Source: Sphingobacteriales bacterium (lineage in GTDB: Bacteria > Bacteroidota > Bacteroidia > Sphingobacteriales > Sphingobacteriaceae). Taken from it: a stretch of DNA of 64,000 nt. Each line of letters opens with the position of its first letter. The first letter of the stretch is position 1. Below, piece by piece: positions 19,489 to 29,639 of the stretch. Where the stretch lies: NCBI GenBank assembly GCA_028288165.1, contig JAQBOG010000033.1, positions 186,001 through 250,000 on the forward strand, given 5' to 3'. Under the pieces are notes generated by a model that saw nothing but the letters and a program-made list of their open reading frames with translations, had not been told where the DNA came from and searched no databases. Made by a program: the position numbers and the translations under genes.

Positions 19489-20388
19489 TTAATTTAAAAC
19501 AGTTAGTGATAATGGCTTAATAGTTACGTGTAGTTCAGAAGCCATATTTTCTGGTTCTCCGTCTAAATGAACTGGCGCCGCAGATTCTCGGATTATCTTT
19601 ATTTCTTTCCCCTTAATTATTTCAACAAATTTTGATTTATGAGCTGTTTTATTAAACATCTGAATTCCCATAAGGGGAAAAGAATACATAGGAAAGGGTT
19701 TAATAATACAAACATCTAACAAACCATCTTTCAGAGATGCAAACGGAGAAATATGTGCATTATTGCCAAATTGAGATGAATTTGCAATACTAATCATAAA
19801 CGCCTCCCTCTCATATAATATTCCGTCTATATAAATACGGTAATGTTGCGACTGATAATTAGATAACTCTTGAAATGTAGTTTTAACATAACCTGTTAAT
19901 CCCCTGGAAATACTTTGCGCAAACATTGCACTTATATGTGCATCAAAACCAACGCCAGCTATATTGAAAAATTTCTTCCCGTTTACAGACCCTGAATCTA
20001 TTTGTTCTGTGTTTAAGTTATTAAGCTTAACTAATGCTTTCTTTTCATTTAAGGGTATACCTAATGATCTTGCTAGTCCATTGCCAGAGCCATATGGTAT
20101 TATACCCATTATAGAATTTGTACCTACAAGAGAGGACGCAACTTCATTAATTGTACCATCGCCCCCTACAGCAACTATTATTTCTATCCCATTATTTACC
20201 GCTGTTACAGCAAGTTCGGAAGCGTGCCCAATTCTTTCTGTGAAAACATAAGTTGAATGAAATTTGTTTGTATCTAAATATTTATCAGCCAGTACTGGAA
20301 AATTAATTTTATTTTTTCCACCGGAAATGGGATTAATGATGAATAAAATTCTATTTTTCAAAAAGGCTAGGCTCAAAATATAAGCCAC
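19489..20388 (-). CDS. Diacylglycerol/sphingosine kinase-family lipid kinase
   Basis: 299 aa; FIINPISGGKNK, VAVGGDGTINEVASSL, GIIPYGSGNGLARSLGIP. Confidence 0.92.
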   Translation of the reverse strand: MAYILSLAFLKNRILFIINPISGGKNKINFPVLADKYLDTNKFHSTYVFTERIGHASELAVTAVNNGIEIIVAVGGDGTINEVASSLVGTNSIMGIIPYGSGNGLARSLGIPLNEKKALVKLNNLNTEQIDSGSVNGKKFFNIAGVGFDAHISAMFAQSISRGLTGYVKTTFQELSNYQSQHYRIYIDGILYEREAFMISIANSSQFGNNAHISPFASLKDGLLDVCIIKPFPMYSFPLMGIQMFNKTAHKSKFVEIIKGKEIKIIRESAAPVHLDGEPENMASELHVTIKPLSLTVLN

Positions 20389-20427
20389 TAAAATACTGCT
20401 TAATTTTCCTTATTAAAAAAATTATAA

Positions 20428-20435
20428 TATTTTTG
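20428..20435 (+). promoter_or_regulatory. Bacteroidota -7 promoter element (TATTTTTG) upstream of metK
   Basis: Exact TAnnTTTG match about 14 nt before the SAM-II-like element; -33 element not clear. Confidence 0.5.
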
Positions 20436-20448
20436 CGCCTATAAAAAA

Positions 20449-20503
20449 GTGGATCGATTTGCGTTGATTGCAACCACGTAAAAAAAAGTGCTAAAACAAA
20501 CTG
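20449..20503 (+). ncRNA. SAM-II (SAM_alpha)-like riboswitch in the metK leader
   Basis: GUGGAUCGAUUUGCGUUGAUUGCAACCACGUAAAAAAAAGUGCUAAAACAAACUG: P1 GUGG/CCAC, GAUUUG...AUUGCA loop, CACGU, A-rich linker, AAGU.GCUAAA as recalled for SAM-II; sits 63 nt before metK. Confidence 0.82.
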
Positions 20504-20566
20504 ATTTTTACCAATAGTAATCGCTCACTCCTTCTTTGTTGGTATTATATTTAAAATTCAAGCCTT

Positions 20567-21829
20567 ATGCCGTATTTATTTACATCGGAGTCTGTTTCTG
20601 AAGGACATCCTGATAAAGTTGCAGACCAGATATCTGATGCATTGATTGATAATTTTCTAGCCTGGGATCCGGATTCAAAAGTAGCTTGTGAAACATTGGT
20701 TACAACCGGATTAGCTGTTTTAGCTGGAGAAGTAAAATCCCAAACCTATTTAGACGTTCAGAAAATTGCCCGCGATGTCATTCGAAAAATAGGTTATACC
20801 AAATCAGAATATATGTTTGAGGCTGATTCATGCGGTGTAATTTCTGCCATACACGAACAATCTGCTGATATAAACCAAGGGGTGGATCGTGTTGAAAAAG
20901 AAGACCAAGGAGCTGGTGACCAAGGAATGATGTTTGGTTATGCAACTAACGAAACAGACAACTATATGCCTTTGGCACTTGATCTTGCACATAAATTATT
21001 AATTGAACTTGCTGCTCTTCGCCGTGAATGTGCAGAGATTAATTATTTACGTCCAGATGCTAAATCACAAGTTACCATTGAATATAGTGATGAGCATGTA
21101 CCTGTTCGGATTGATTCAATTGTGGTTTCTACTCAGCATGATGATTTCGATACAGAGAAAGCCATGCAACAAAAGATTCAGGAGGATATTATTTCTATTT
21201 TGATACCGCGGGTAAAAGCTCAGCTAAAACCTGAACTGCAAGCCTTATTTAATGATGAAATTAAATATCATATAAATCCAACAGGAAAATTCGTAATTGG
21301 CGGGCCTCATGGTGATACTGGATTAACCGGAAGAAAGATAATTGTTGATACATATGGTGGAAAAGGTGCCCACGGTGGGGGTGCTTTTTCAGGTAAAGAC
21401 CCATCTAAGGTAGACCGATCTGCCGCCTATGCAACCCGTCATATTGCAAAAAATTTAGTCGCTTCCGGTGTTGCTAGCGAAGTTTTAGTACAGGTATCCT
21501 ATGCGATTGGTGTTAAAGACCCTATGGGAATTTATGTAAATACCTATGGTAGCGGTGTTGGGAAAGTTGGATTACAAGATGGTGAAATAGCTCAAAAGGT
21601 TTCTGACCTATTTGACATGACTCCCTATGGCATTGAAACACGTTTGAAATTAAGAAATCCGATATATTCTGAAACTGCTGCTTATGGACATATGGGCCGA
21701 AAAAGTGAAACAGTGACTAAAATATTTACTGGAGCTACTGGAGAAAAGAAAGAAGTTGAAGTAGAATTGTTTACTTGGGAAAAATTGGATTATGTGGATG
21801 CTATAAAAACTGCATTTAATATTAAGTAA
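20567..21829 (+). CDS. metK: S-adenosylmethionine synthetase
   Basis: 420 aa; [53 protein letters not shown]. Confidence 0.98.
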   Translation: MPYLFTSESVSEGHPDKVADQISDALIDNFLAWDPDSKVACETLVTTGLAVLAGEVKSQTYLDVQKIARDVIRKIGYTKSEYMFEADSCGVISAIHEQSADINQGVDRVEKEDQGAGDQGMMFGYATNETDNYMPLALDLAHKLLIELAALRRECAEINYLRPDAKSQVTIEYSDEHVPVRIDSIVVSTQHDDFDTEKAMQQKIQEDIISILIPRVKAQLKPELQALFNDEIKYHINPTGKFVIGGPHGDTGLTGRKIIVDTYGGKGAHGGGAFSGKDPSKVDRSAAYATRHIAKNLVASGVASEVLVQVSYAIGVKDPMGIYVNTYGSGVGKVGLQDGEIAQKVSDLFDMTPYGIETRLKLRNPIYSETAAYGHMGRKSETVTKIFTGATGEKKEVEVELFTWEKLDYVDAIKTAFNIK

Positions 21830-21846
21830 ATCTCAAACATACTAAG

Positions 21847-21884
21847 GAAGCCTCTTTTCTTCAAAGAAAAGGGGCTTTTTGTTT
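21847..21884 (+). terminator. Rho-independent terminator of metK
   Basis: AAGCCTCTTTTCTTCAAAGAAAAGGGGCTTTTTGTTTT hairpin followed by a T-rich tract. Confidence 0.8.
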
Positions 21885-21985
21885 TATAACTAATGTTTAG
21901 ACTATGTATAACTGAACAGAAAGTGAGCTCTATTTAAAATGTATGATTAGAACTTCCTGGTTTTGTATGAAGTGCTTATGAGATT

Positions 21986-22099
21986 TGCTAGGTTTTGCGT
22001 TAAGGATTGAAGTGGAAATCCTTTTTGCCCTCTCTTCGAAAGGCTTAGAGCGGCAGGGGGCAAAAAGATTGGAACGAAAAGCCTGCCCGAACGCCCAAA
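21986..22099 (-). repeat. Structured intergenic repeat, copy A
   Basis: Reverse complement GGGCGTTCGGGCAGGCTTTTCGTTCCAATCTTTTTGCC...GGGCAAAAAGGATTTCCACTTCAATCCTTAACGCAAAACCTAGCA; matches copies at 25899, 31484 and 43168. Confidence 0.75.
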
Positions 22100-22276
22100 T
22101 CGCAATTCTTAACAGTCTGGTTAGAAAGCTTGTTGGTTAATTTTTGTTAAAAAACGTATACATATTTAATTATGACGGAGATTTTGATACTTTTGACAAC
22201 AAAGCTTTTCAAATTCGACAACTTTAGTTAACAGATAGTGTTCACCTTAATCTATTCTACTTAAAACGCTGTATAA

Positions 22277-25069
22277 ATGAAGATTTTAGTTTTTTCTATA
22301 TTCTTTCTTTGCCTATCAATAAATCTTTCTGTTGCTCAAAACACATCTAGTGTTAAAGGTATAGTTGTAGATATTGCTTCAAATATTAAATTGGCTAATT
22401 CCTCCATTTCTATATTGAAGGCCAAGGATTCTACACTGGTTAAATTTACCAGAGCTGCACAAGATGGCTCTTTCACGATAAGCAATCTGACAAAAGAAAA
22501 ATTTATATTGCTGGTAACTTATCCTGGTTATGCAGATTTTGTAGAACACTTTACTCTGGATTCCACAAAGCAAGACCATGACTTTGGTGATCTTAACTTA
22601 TTTCTGAAATCGAAATTATTAGAAGAAGTAATTATAAAAGGAAATGTGACTGCTATAAAAATTAAAGGTGACACAACAGAATATAACGCTAAAGCTTTTG
22701 TAATTGAAGCCAACTCTAAGGTTGAAGACCTATTAAAGCAGTTACCAGGTATTGAAGTGGACAAGGATGGCAAAATTACGGCTCAAGGTCAAAAAGTAAA
22801 TAAAGTGTTGGTTGATGGTGAAGAATTTTTTGGCGACGACCCAACTCTTGTGACTAAAAATATTCGGGGAGATATGGTAGATAAGGTGCAGGTTTATGAT
22901 AAAAAGAGTGACCAAGCTGCTTTCACGGGCATAGATGACGGAGTTAAGGATAAGACGATTAATATCAAATTAAAAGAAAATAAGAAAAATGGCTATTTCG
23001 GAAAATTAGACGCTGGCTTGGCAACAAGTGAATACACACAGTCACAAGGGATGTTCAACGCCTTTAAAGCTAAGAAAAAGTTTTCAGCCTATGGAACGCT
23101 CGGTAATACAGGACAAACCGGTCTAGGATGGCGGGATAATGAAAAGTATAGCTCTTCAAATATAGAGATGTCTGAGGAAGGTTACTTTATGATTTCTGGA
23201 AGTGACGATGAGCTAAGTTCTTTTGATGGTAGATACAATGGAGAAGGAATTCCTCTCGCCAAATCGGGTGGTTTGCATTATGACAGCAAATGGAATAATG
23301 ACAAAGAATCGCTAAATACGAATTATAAAGTTGGCTCCATTGGGATTGATGGCACTAAAAATTATTTATCTCAAAACAATCTGCCTACCGGGATCATCAA
23401 TAACAATTCAGACCAAGCGTTTAACAATTATATGTTCAGGCAAAAACTAGATATCACTTACCAGATAAAATTAGATTCTTCATCGAACTTGAAAATTTCT
23501 GTTGACGGAACTCTAAAGGACAATAATACCGAAAATAGTTATTCTGCTCTTACTACTCAAGCAAATAACCAATTAGTAAATAAAAGCATTCGGAATTTAA
23601 CGAATGATGGTACACAAAAAATGTTTAATGGAACAGTTTTCTGGAACAAAAAATTTAAGAAAGCAGGCCGTACCATGTCGATCAACGTTAAACAGTCTCT
23701 TAATGAAAATGACACCAAAGGATTCTTGAATTCTTCGGTTGATTTTTATAATGAACAAGGCGGAATTTCTAAAACTGATTTAATAGATCAATATAAAACA
23801 AACAGTACCAGCAATACTGGTTTTAATACAACGCTTACTTATTCAGAACCTTTTTCAAAAACCTTTGCTGTTAACATGACTTATGGATTTGGGATTAATA
23901 ATAGTACCGCAGACAGAAAATCGTTTAACGAGACGACACCCAATAACTACGAAACGCTTGATCCATTATATAGTAATAACTTCAAATTAGATCAGCAATC
24001 TAACCAAGTTGGAGCGGTTTTTAATTACAAAAAGAACAAAACATTAATAAACTTCGGGACGAAAGTTAGCGACGTAAAGTTTGAGCAAGTTAATCTATAT
24101 ACCGACCAAGAGTACAGAAGAGATTTTTTGAATTGGAACCCGCAAGCTAGCTATCAATATAAATTTTCGCAACAGAAATCCATACGCTTTAATTATTCGG
24201 GAAATTCATCACAACCTAGTATTGATCAAATCCAACCAATTAGAGTAAATAACGACCCGTTAAATATTACCTTGGGTAACCCAGACTTGAAACCATCTTT
24301 TCAAAACGCGTTTAACCTCAATTATAATTCATACAAAGTACTATCGGGACAAAGCATTTATTTATCCGGAAATTATTCTTTTATCAATAACCCAATTGTA
24401 AATAATAGTACTACTAATAACAGCACAGGAGAAAGTACCTATCAATGGTTTAATTTGGATAAGAAGCTTTCTAATTTTGGCATGTATTTGTATGGAGGGC
24501 AAAAAGTTACTAAACACGAAATATATATTGGCATAAATGCTAATGTGAATAGAAATATCTATTTTAATTTAACTAACGGTGCGTTGAATAAAACTACCTC
24601 ATATAATTATGCCAGTAGTTTATCAATATCGCAATACAAGCCGAAAAAATACAATTTTAATGTATCTATCGGGCCAAGTTATAGTGATCGTAAATCGTCA
24701 CTTCAAAAAGACTTCAACAATAGCGGCTGGGGTTTAAATTCGGATGTATGGTTCAGCGTTAACTTACCTGGTAAAATGGAGATTAGCTCGAACGGCAGCT
24801 ATAAGTTTACTCAAAAGACCCAAAGCTTTAATCAAGATTTTGACCGTACTATTTGGAACTCATCCATAAGTAAGAAATTTTTTAAGACTGAAAACGTAAG
24901 GCTCTCTCTTTCTGGTAATGATTTACTAAATCAGAATGTTGGTTTTGATAGGAGTGTAAACAGTAACTTAATTACACAGAATAGTTATACCACCATAAAA
25001 AGATATTATATGTTATCGCTTGCCTGGGATTTCAACAAAATGGGTGGAGCAGTTAAACCAAAAAAATAA
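22277..25069 (+). CDS. Outer membrane beta-barrel (TonB-dependent receptor-like) protein with carboxypeptidase-regulatory-like N-terminal domain
   Basis: 930 aa; signal peptide, SSVKGIVVDIASN domain, plug-like DLLKQLPGIEVDKDGKITAQGQKVNKVLVDGEEFFGDDP, Asn/Ser-rich barrel. Confidence 0.88.
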   Translation: MKILVFSIFFLCLSINLSVAQNTSSVKGIVVDIASNIKLANSSISILKAKDSTLVKFTRAAQDGSFTISNLTKEKFILLVTYPGYADFVEHFTLDSTKQDHDFGDLNLFLKSKLLEEVIIKGNVTAIKIKGDTTEYNAKAFVIEANSKVEDLLKQLPGIEVDKDGKITAQGQKVNKVLVDGEEFFGDDPTLVTKNIRGDMVDKVQVYDKKSDQAAFTGIDDGVKDKTINIKLKENKKNGYFGKLDAGLATSEYTQSQGMFNAFKAKKKFSAYGTLGNTGQTGLGWRDNEKYSSSNIEMSEEGYFMISGSDDELSSFDGRYNGEGIPLAKSGGLHYDSKWNNDKESLNTNYKVGSIGIDGTKNYLSQNNLPTGIINNNSDQAFNNYMFRQKLDITYQIKLDSSSNLKISVDGTLKDNNTENSYSALTTQANNQLVNKSIRNLTNDGTQKMFNGTVFWNKKFKKAGRTMSINVKQSLNENDTKGFLNSSVDFYNEQGGISKTDLIDQYKTNSTSNTGFNTTLTYSEPFSKTFAVNMTYGFGINNSTADRKSFNETTPNNYETLDPLYSNNFKLDQQSNQVGAVFNYKKNKTLINFGTKVSDVKFEQVNLYTDQEYRRDFLNWNPQASYQYKFSQQKSIRFNYSGNSSQPSIDQIQPIRVNNDPLNITLGNPDLKPSFQNAFNLNYNSYKVLSGQSIYLSGNYSFINNPIVNNSTTNNSTGESTYQWFNLDKKLSNFGMYLYGGQKVTKHEIYIGINANVNRNIYFNLTNGALNKTTSYNYASSLSISQYKPKKYNFNVSIGPSYSDRKSSLQKDFNNSGWGLNSDVWFSVNLPGKMEISSNGSYKFTQKTQSFNQDFDRTIWNSSISKKFFKTENVRLSLSGNDLLNQNVGFDRSVNSNLITQNSYTTIKRYYMLSLAWDFNKMGGAVKPKK

Positions 25070-25073
25070 ATTT

Positions 25074-25850
25074 ATGAAGCTTAAACTGATCCTATTTAGT
25101 TACGTATTATTACTAACCAACCAACTGTTTGCACAGCATGCACGGTTTACCACGGAAGGAACTATCGAATATGAGAAGAGGGTTAATATGCCAGCACTCA
25201 TCAAAAAGCTAATTAATAAAGATAACGAGAGCTTTTTAACAACTGCTTACGAGGATTATAAAAAAAACCAACCGCAATTTAAAGTTTTAAAAAGCACTTT
25301 AAACTTCGCTAATGGGAAAACGTTGTTTGTTCCGGTTGTTGAACCCACTGTCCCATCAAATGGATTTTTCAATGATCTTCCGGCTACTTCTCAAAACAAC
25401 ATTATATACACAGACCTATCAACAAGTACTTCTATTACGCAGAAAAAAGTATTTGAAGAAACCTTCCTGGTAAAGGATAGTACACGGAAAATAACCTGGA
25501 AAATAACTAGCGAAACGAAAGAAATTGCTGGCTATACCTGCAGAAGAGCAAATGCATTAATTTTAGATTCGGTTTACGTTGTTGCCTTTTATACCGATAA
25601 AATTGCTGTTTCTGGTGGCCCGGAATCTTTTTCAGGTTTACCAGGGATGATTTTAGGTGTTGCACTTCCACATGATAATATCACTTGGTTTGCCACAAGT
25701 GTTGTAGATAAGCCGCTTTCTCCGAATATTATGAAAGTTCCAATAAAGGGAAAGGTTAAAACTAATAAAGAGCTTAAAGAAACACTTACCTCGGTAATGA
25801 AAAACTGGGGCAATTATGCGCAAATGGCTTTGAAGGCATTTATGCTCTAA
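25074..25850 (+). CDS. GLPGLI family protein
   Basis: SFSGLPGMILGVALP motif; likely start is MKLKLILFSYVLLL (25074), not the 25020 start, giving a signal peptide. Confidence 0.85.
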   Translation: MKLKLILFSYVLLLTNQLFAQHARFTTEGTIEYEKRVNMPALIKKLINKDNESFLTTAYEDYKKNQPQFKVLKSTLNFANGKTLFVPVVEPTVPSNGFFNDLPATSQNNIIYTDLSTSTSITQKKVFEETFLVKDSTRKITWKITSETKEIAGYTCRRANALILDSVYVVAFYTDKIAVSGGPESFSGLPGMILGVALPHDNITWFATSVVDKPLSPNIMKVPIKGKVKTNKELKETLTSVMKNWGNYAQMALKAFML

Positions 25851-25898
25851 AGGATTATTCTATTAATCTGAGTTCGATTAATATTTACAAACATGATT

Positions 25899-26000
25899 TG
25901 GGAGTTCGGGTTTACATTACAATCTTTTTTGTCGCCCTTCGACTCCGCTCAGGATGACAAAAAAGGATTTTCACTTCTATCTAACGCAAAACCTAGCTAG
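25899..26000 (+). repeat. Structured intergenic repeat, copy B
   Basis: GGGAGTTCGGGTTTACATTACAATCTTTTTTGTC-hairpin-GACAAAAAAGGATTTTCACTTCTATCTAACGCAAAACCTAGCTAG. Confidence 0.75.
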
Positions 26001-26121
26001 TTTAATAAATGCATTTTATAAAAAGTGTTTCGGAGTTCTGAACATGCATTCTAAGTCGAACTCTGGTTATTAAGCTTGTTTTTATATGCAAATTAATTAA
26101 ACTGTATTTTATATGCTGTCG

Positions 26122-26156
26122 AGCCATTCTTCAAAAAAGGATGGCTATTTTTTTCC
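26122..26156 (+). terminator. Rho-independent terminator-like hairpin
   Basis: AGCCATTCTTCAAAAAAGGATGGCT followed by ATTTTTTTT. Confidence 0.6.
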
Positions 26157-26216
26157 TTGCACAATTAACTTGGTTATCTTTAAAAATTCTGGACATTCGG
26201 CATTAATATACCTATA

Positions 26217-26777
26217 ATGGATTATAACAAAAACCCCTGGACAACTACTTCAAGTAAAACCATCTATGATAATCCATGGATAAATGTGACGGAACACCAA
26301 GTTATTAATCCAAGCGGAGGTGATGGAATTTACGGTAAGGTTCATTTTAAGAATCTGGCCATTGGAATAGTGGTGCTGGATGAAGAAGATCAAATATGGT
26401 TGGTAGGACAATACCGGTATCCATTGGACCAGTATAGTTGGGAAATACCAGAAGGTGGTGGCCCACATGACGTGGATCCGTTGGACTCTGCCAAAAGAGA
26501 ACTTCTTGAAGAAACCGGAGTTACTGCCAAATTATGGTTTGAACTGATGCAAATACATTTATCAAATTCTGTTTCAGACGAGAAAGGATATATTTATTTG
26601 GCTCAAAACCTGAGTTATGGCGATTCGGAACCAGAAGAAACAGAACAATTAGAATTAAAGAAGGTTCCTTTTGAAAAAGCGTATCAAATGGTTATGAATG
26701 GCGAAATAACTGATTCAATGAGTGTAGCAGGAATTATGAAGGTTAAACTTTTAAAACTACAAGGAAAGCTGCTGTAA
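26217..26777 (+). CDS. NUDIX hydrolase (ADP-ribose pyrophosphatase-like)
   Basis: 186 aa; NUDIX box GGGPHDVDPLDSAKRELLEETGV. Confidence 0.9.
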   Translation: MDYNKNPWTTTSSKTIYDNPWINVTEHQVINPSGGDGIYGKVHFKNLAIGIVVLDEEDQIWLVGQYRYPLDQYSWEIPEGGGPHDVDPLDSAKRELLEETGVTAKLWFELMQIHLSNSVSDEKGYIYLAQNLSYGDSEPEETEQLELKKVPFEKAYQMVMNGEITDSMSVAGIMKVKLLKLQGKLL

Positions 26778-26790
26778 AGCATTAACACTT

Positions 26791-27525
26791 ATGAATAAAA
26801 TTTTAGGTTATATTTTCACTCCTTTTCATTACCTGGCTTTTTTTATTTTTTTAATTATTTTTCATCCGATACAATGGCTCTCATTGAAGTTGGGTGGATA
26901 CAAGGCACACAAACAAAGTGTGGATGCCTTAAACTTCTTCTTAGTAAGTACCCTTTACTTGCTAGGATCCAGAATTAAGTACACGAATAATCAAAATTTA
27001 CCCACCAACCGATCCATTATTTTTATTGCCAATCACCAAAGTATGTATGACATATCTCCACTGATATGGCATTTAAGAAAATATCATGCGAAGTTCATTT
27101 CAAAGATTGAACTAACTAAAGGGATTCCAAGCATTTCATTTAATCTTAAGTATGGAGGCGGTGCTAATATTGATCGTTCTGATAAAAAACAAGCAATTGC
27201 GGAACTGATTAAATTGGGGCAACGGATGAAAGACAATAAGTGGTCGACGGTTATATTTCCGGAAGGTACCCGCTCTAAAAATGGGGTTTTAAAACCATTT
27301 GCTATCGGAGGAATTGCCACCTTACTAAAAAAGGCGCCCGATGCCCTAATTGTTCCTATTGCAATTGAAAATTCATGGAAGCTAGTACAATATGGCAGTT
27401 TTCCCTTGAGCTTCGGGGAACATTTACGTTTTACCGTACTTGAACCCATTGAGCCTAACGGTGATGCTGTTGAAGAAATCATAGCTAACGCGAAGCAAAG
27501 AATCAAAGTGGCTTTGAATCAGTAG
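26791..27525 (+). CDS. plsC: 1-acyl-sn-glycerol-3-phosphate acyltransferase family
   Basis: 244 aa; NHQSMYD, FPEGTRSKNG motifs. Confidence 0.9.
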   Translation: MNKILGYIFTPFHYLAFFIFLIIFHPIQWLSLKLGGYKAHKQSVDALNFFLVSTLYLLGSRIKYTNNQNLPTNRSIIFIANHQSMYDISPLIWHLRKYHAKFISKIELTKGIPSISFNLKYGGGANIDRSDKKQAIAELIKLGQRMKDNKWSTVIFPEGTRSKNGVLKPFAIGGIATLLKKAPDALIVPIAIENSWKLVQYGSFPLSFGEHLRFTVLEPIEPNGDAVEEIIANAKQRIKVALNQ

Positions 27526-27536
27526 TTGTAAGAGTT

Positions 27537-27641
27537 TTAAGTCGTAAGTTCTAAGTTGAAAGTCCCTATTCTAGGTAACAAGTGTGGATAATAAGTCGTA
27601 AGTATCAAGTAACGAGTCTCTAGTACAGGTATCAAGTGTAA
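27537..27641. repeat. Low-complexity intergenic repeat (TAAGTCGTAAGT-type)
   Basis: TAAGTCGTAAGTTCTAAGTTG...AATAAGTCGTAAGTATCAAGTAACGAGT...GTATCAAGT; degenerate tandem-like units. Confidence 0.55.
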
Positions 27642-27668
27642 TCATGGACTGACTGGATGACAAAGAAT

Positions 27669-28376
27669 CTAAATATTTTTATTCTCGATTAGCTTAAAAA
27701 AAGATTCGCGGTAGGTGTCGCCTATTGGGATGATTTTGCCTTGAATTTGAATGCGGCTTCTTTCAATACTTTCAATTTTATCTAAGGCAACAATGTATGA
27801 TTTGTGAACCCTCACAAAACCTGGAGCAGGTAATGCTTCTTCAATTTTCTTCATGTTTTGGAGAGTAATTATACGCCCAGTGGTTGAAAAAATAGAGATG
27901 TAGTCTTTTAAGCCTTCGATGTATAGAATGTCATTCAGATAAATTTTTTGAATTTTATGCTCCGTTTTAACAAAAATAAAGTCATTCGCTACTTTAGAAA
28001 CAGGTTCTGGTACTTGTTGAGATTGCTTTTGGGTATGTACTTTCTGAACCGCCTTGTAAAACCTTTCAAATGCTATTGGTTTTAAAAGGTAATCAACTAT
28101 ATCCAAGTCATAGCCGTCAAGCGCATATTGCGAATAAGCTGTAGTTAATATTACATCGCACTTTTTATTCAAAACTTTCATGAACTGAATTCCAGTTAAT
28201 TCGGGCATTTGAACGTCCAAAAAAACGAGGTCGATGTGGTCATTTTGAACGATAGATAAGCCTTCGAACGCACTGGTAGTCGTTTTCACTAGTTTCAAAA
28301 ACGGAACTTTTTCGATGTAATCAGCCAAAACATCGAGTGCCAACGGTTCATCATCTACAACAAGGCAACGTATCAT
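27669..28376 (-). CDS. LytTR-type response regulator
   Basis: 235 aa; VVDDEPLALDVL receiver, LVFLDVQMPELTG, DYLLKPI, C-terminal LytTR (YIEGLKDYISI...RVHKSYIVAL). Confidence 0.93.
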   Translation of the reverse strand: MIRCLVVDDEPLALDVLADYIEKVPFLKLVKTTTSAFEGLSIVQNDHIDLVFLDVQMPELTGIQFMKVLNKKCDVILTTAYSQYALDGYDLDIVDYLLKPIAFERFYKAVQKVHTQKQSQQVPEPVSKVANDFIFVKTEHKIQKIYLNDILYIEGLKDYISIFSTTGRIITLQNMKKIEEALPAPGFVRVHKSYIVALDKIESIERSRIQIQGKIIPIGDTYRESFFKLIENKNI

Positions 28377-28377
28377 T

Positions 28378-29391
28378 TTATAAATCTAAATATAAATTGC
28401 AACTAAATAAACTTGAACCGTTTTCTATTTCTAAACGATATTGATTTTTGTAAAAAAGGTCGAGCCGGCGTTTAACGTTTGCTAAACCAATACCCACTGT
28501 TTGATCTTTATTATGATTGTTTTTTAAGTTATGGATACTAAAATATAGTTTGCCCAGACTAACTTTTATATAAATAGTGATTGGATTTTCGGCATCAGTA
28601 GCTATGCCATGTTTAAAAGCATTTTCCACAAACGAGATTAATATCAACGGCATTATGTAATTATTTTGCGGATCGCCCTCCACATTCATTACCACTGATG
28701 CATTGTTTTTAAACCGCAGCTTTTGTAATATAATGTAATTTTCAAGGTATCTTATTTCTTTATCCAGGCTAACCTTATTGTCGTTACTTTCATAAAGCAT
28801 ATACCTCATTATTTCTGAAAGCTTCAGAATGGCTTCTGGTGTTCGTTCGGACTTTTGATAAGCAAGCGAATAGATATTATTTAGGGAATTGAATAAGAAA
28901 TGCGGATTGATTTGCGACTTTAAAAAGGCTAACTCAGCGGTTAGTTTTTCGTTTTGAAGTGCTGTGTGTATTTTTTCATTTACAAACCAATCAACCATAA
29001 ACCTAAAGCCTGTACTTAAAAACACAAAGAAGCAATTGATGATAACTGCTCCTAAAAAATAGTCTAAAAAAGATAGATATACCCCTTTTTGAACGCCCCT
29101 GGCAAGCACTAAATCTTTAAAAACTACAGCAATCCCAAATTTGAGAACTGCTACCCCTAAAATTAAAGCCACAATCCGAATAGCGCAGTCTGTGTATCGT
29201 TTTTGATTTAAAAACCTTGGAAGAATGAAAAGGTAATTAATATAAAAAATGCCGATATTGATTAAGCCGAAGTATATCACAACCACCACTGTTCGGTAGC
29301 TGATTTTACTGTTACTGCCTAACAGCATGAAAAACACGAGTAGGGCAATCCAAATACATGTATGAAGTAATACTTGTTTGGTTTTATTCAT
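28378..29391 (-). CDS. LytS-type sensor histidine kinase
   Basis: 337 aa; TM segments, FLKSQINPHFLFNSLNNIYSL and FVENAFKHGI boxes. Confidence 0.93.
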   Translation of the reverse strand: MNKTKQVLLHTCIWIALLVFFMLLGSNSKISYRTVVVVIYFGLINIGIFYINYLFILPRFLNQKRYTDCAIRIVALILGVAVLKFGIAVVFKDLVLARGVQKGVYLSFLDYFLGAVIINCFFVFLSTGFRFMVDWFVNEKIHTALQNEKLTAELAFLKSQINPHFLFNSLNNIYSLAYQKSERTPEAILKLSEIMRYMLYESNDNKVSLDKEIRYLENYIILQKLRFKNNASVVMNVEGDPQNNYIMPLILISFVENAFKHGIATDAENPITIYIKVSLGKLYFSIHNLKNNHNKDQTVGIGLANVKRRLDLFYKNQYRLEIENGSSLFSCNLYLDL

Positions 29392-29639
29392 AAAAGGGTT
29401 AATAGACTCGCGTTCGTTGCCTTTGTTTCAAATAATGAGGCTCAATTTAAAATAAAGTTTAAACATCTATTAAAAGTTTAGATGAACAAGCCAATTTCAT
29501 CTACCAAATCAAGGCATTTCCCTTTTTAGGTTCAGGTTCAGAAAACACCCTTTCATCCGATATTTAATGCAGTTGGTCTAATACTTTTTTTTGTTTGATT
29601 TATTAGCTATTTATTTGATCATCAATTCTAACCAAAGTC

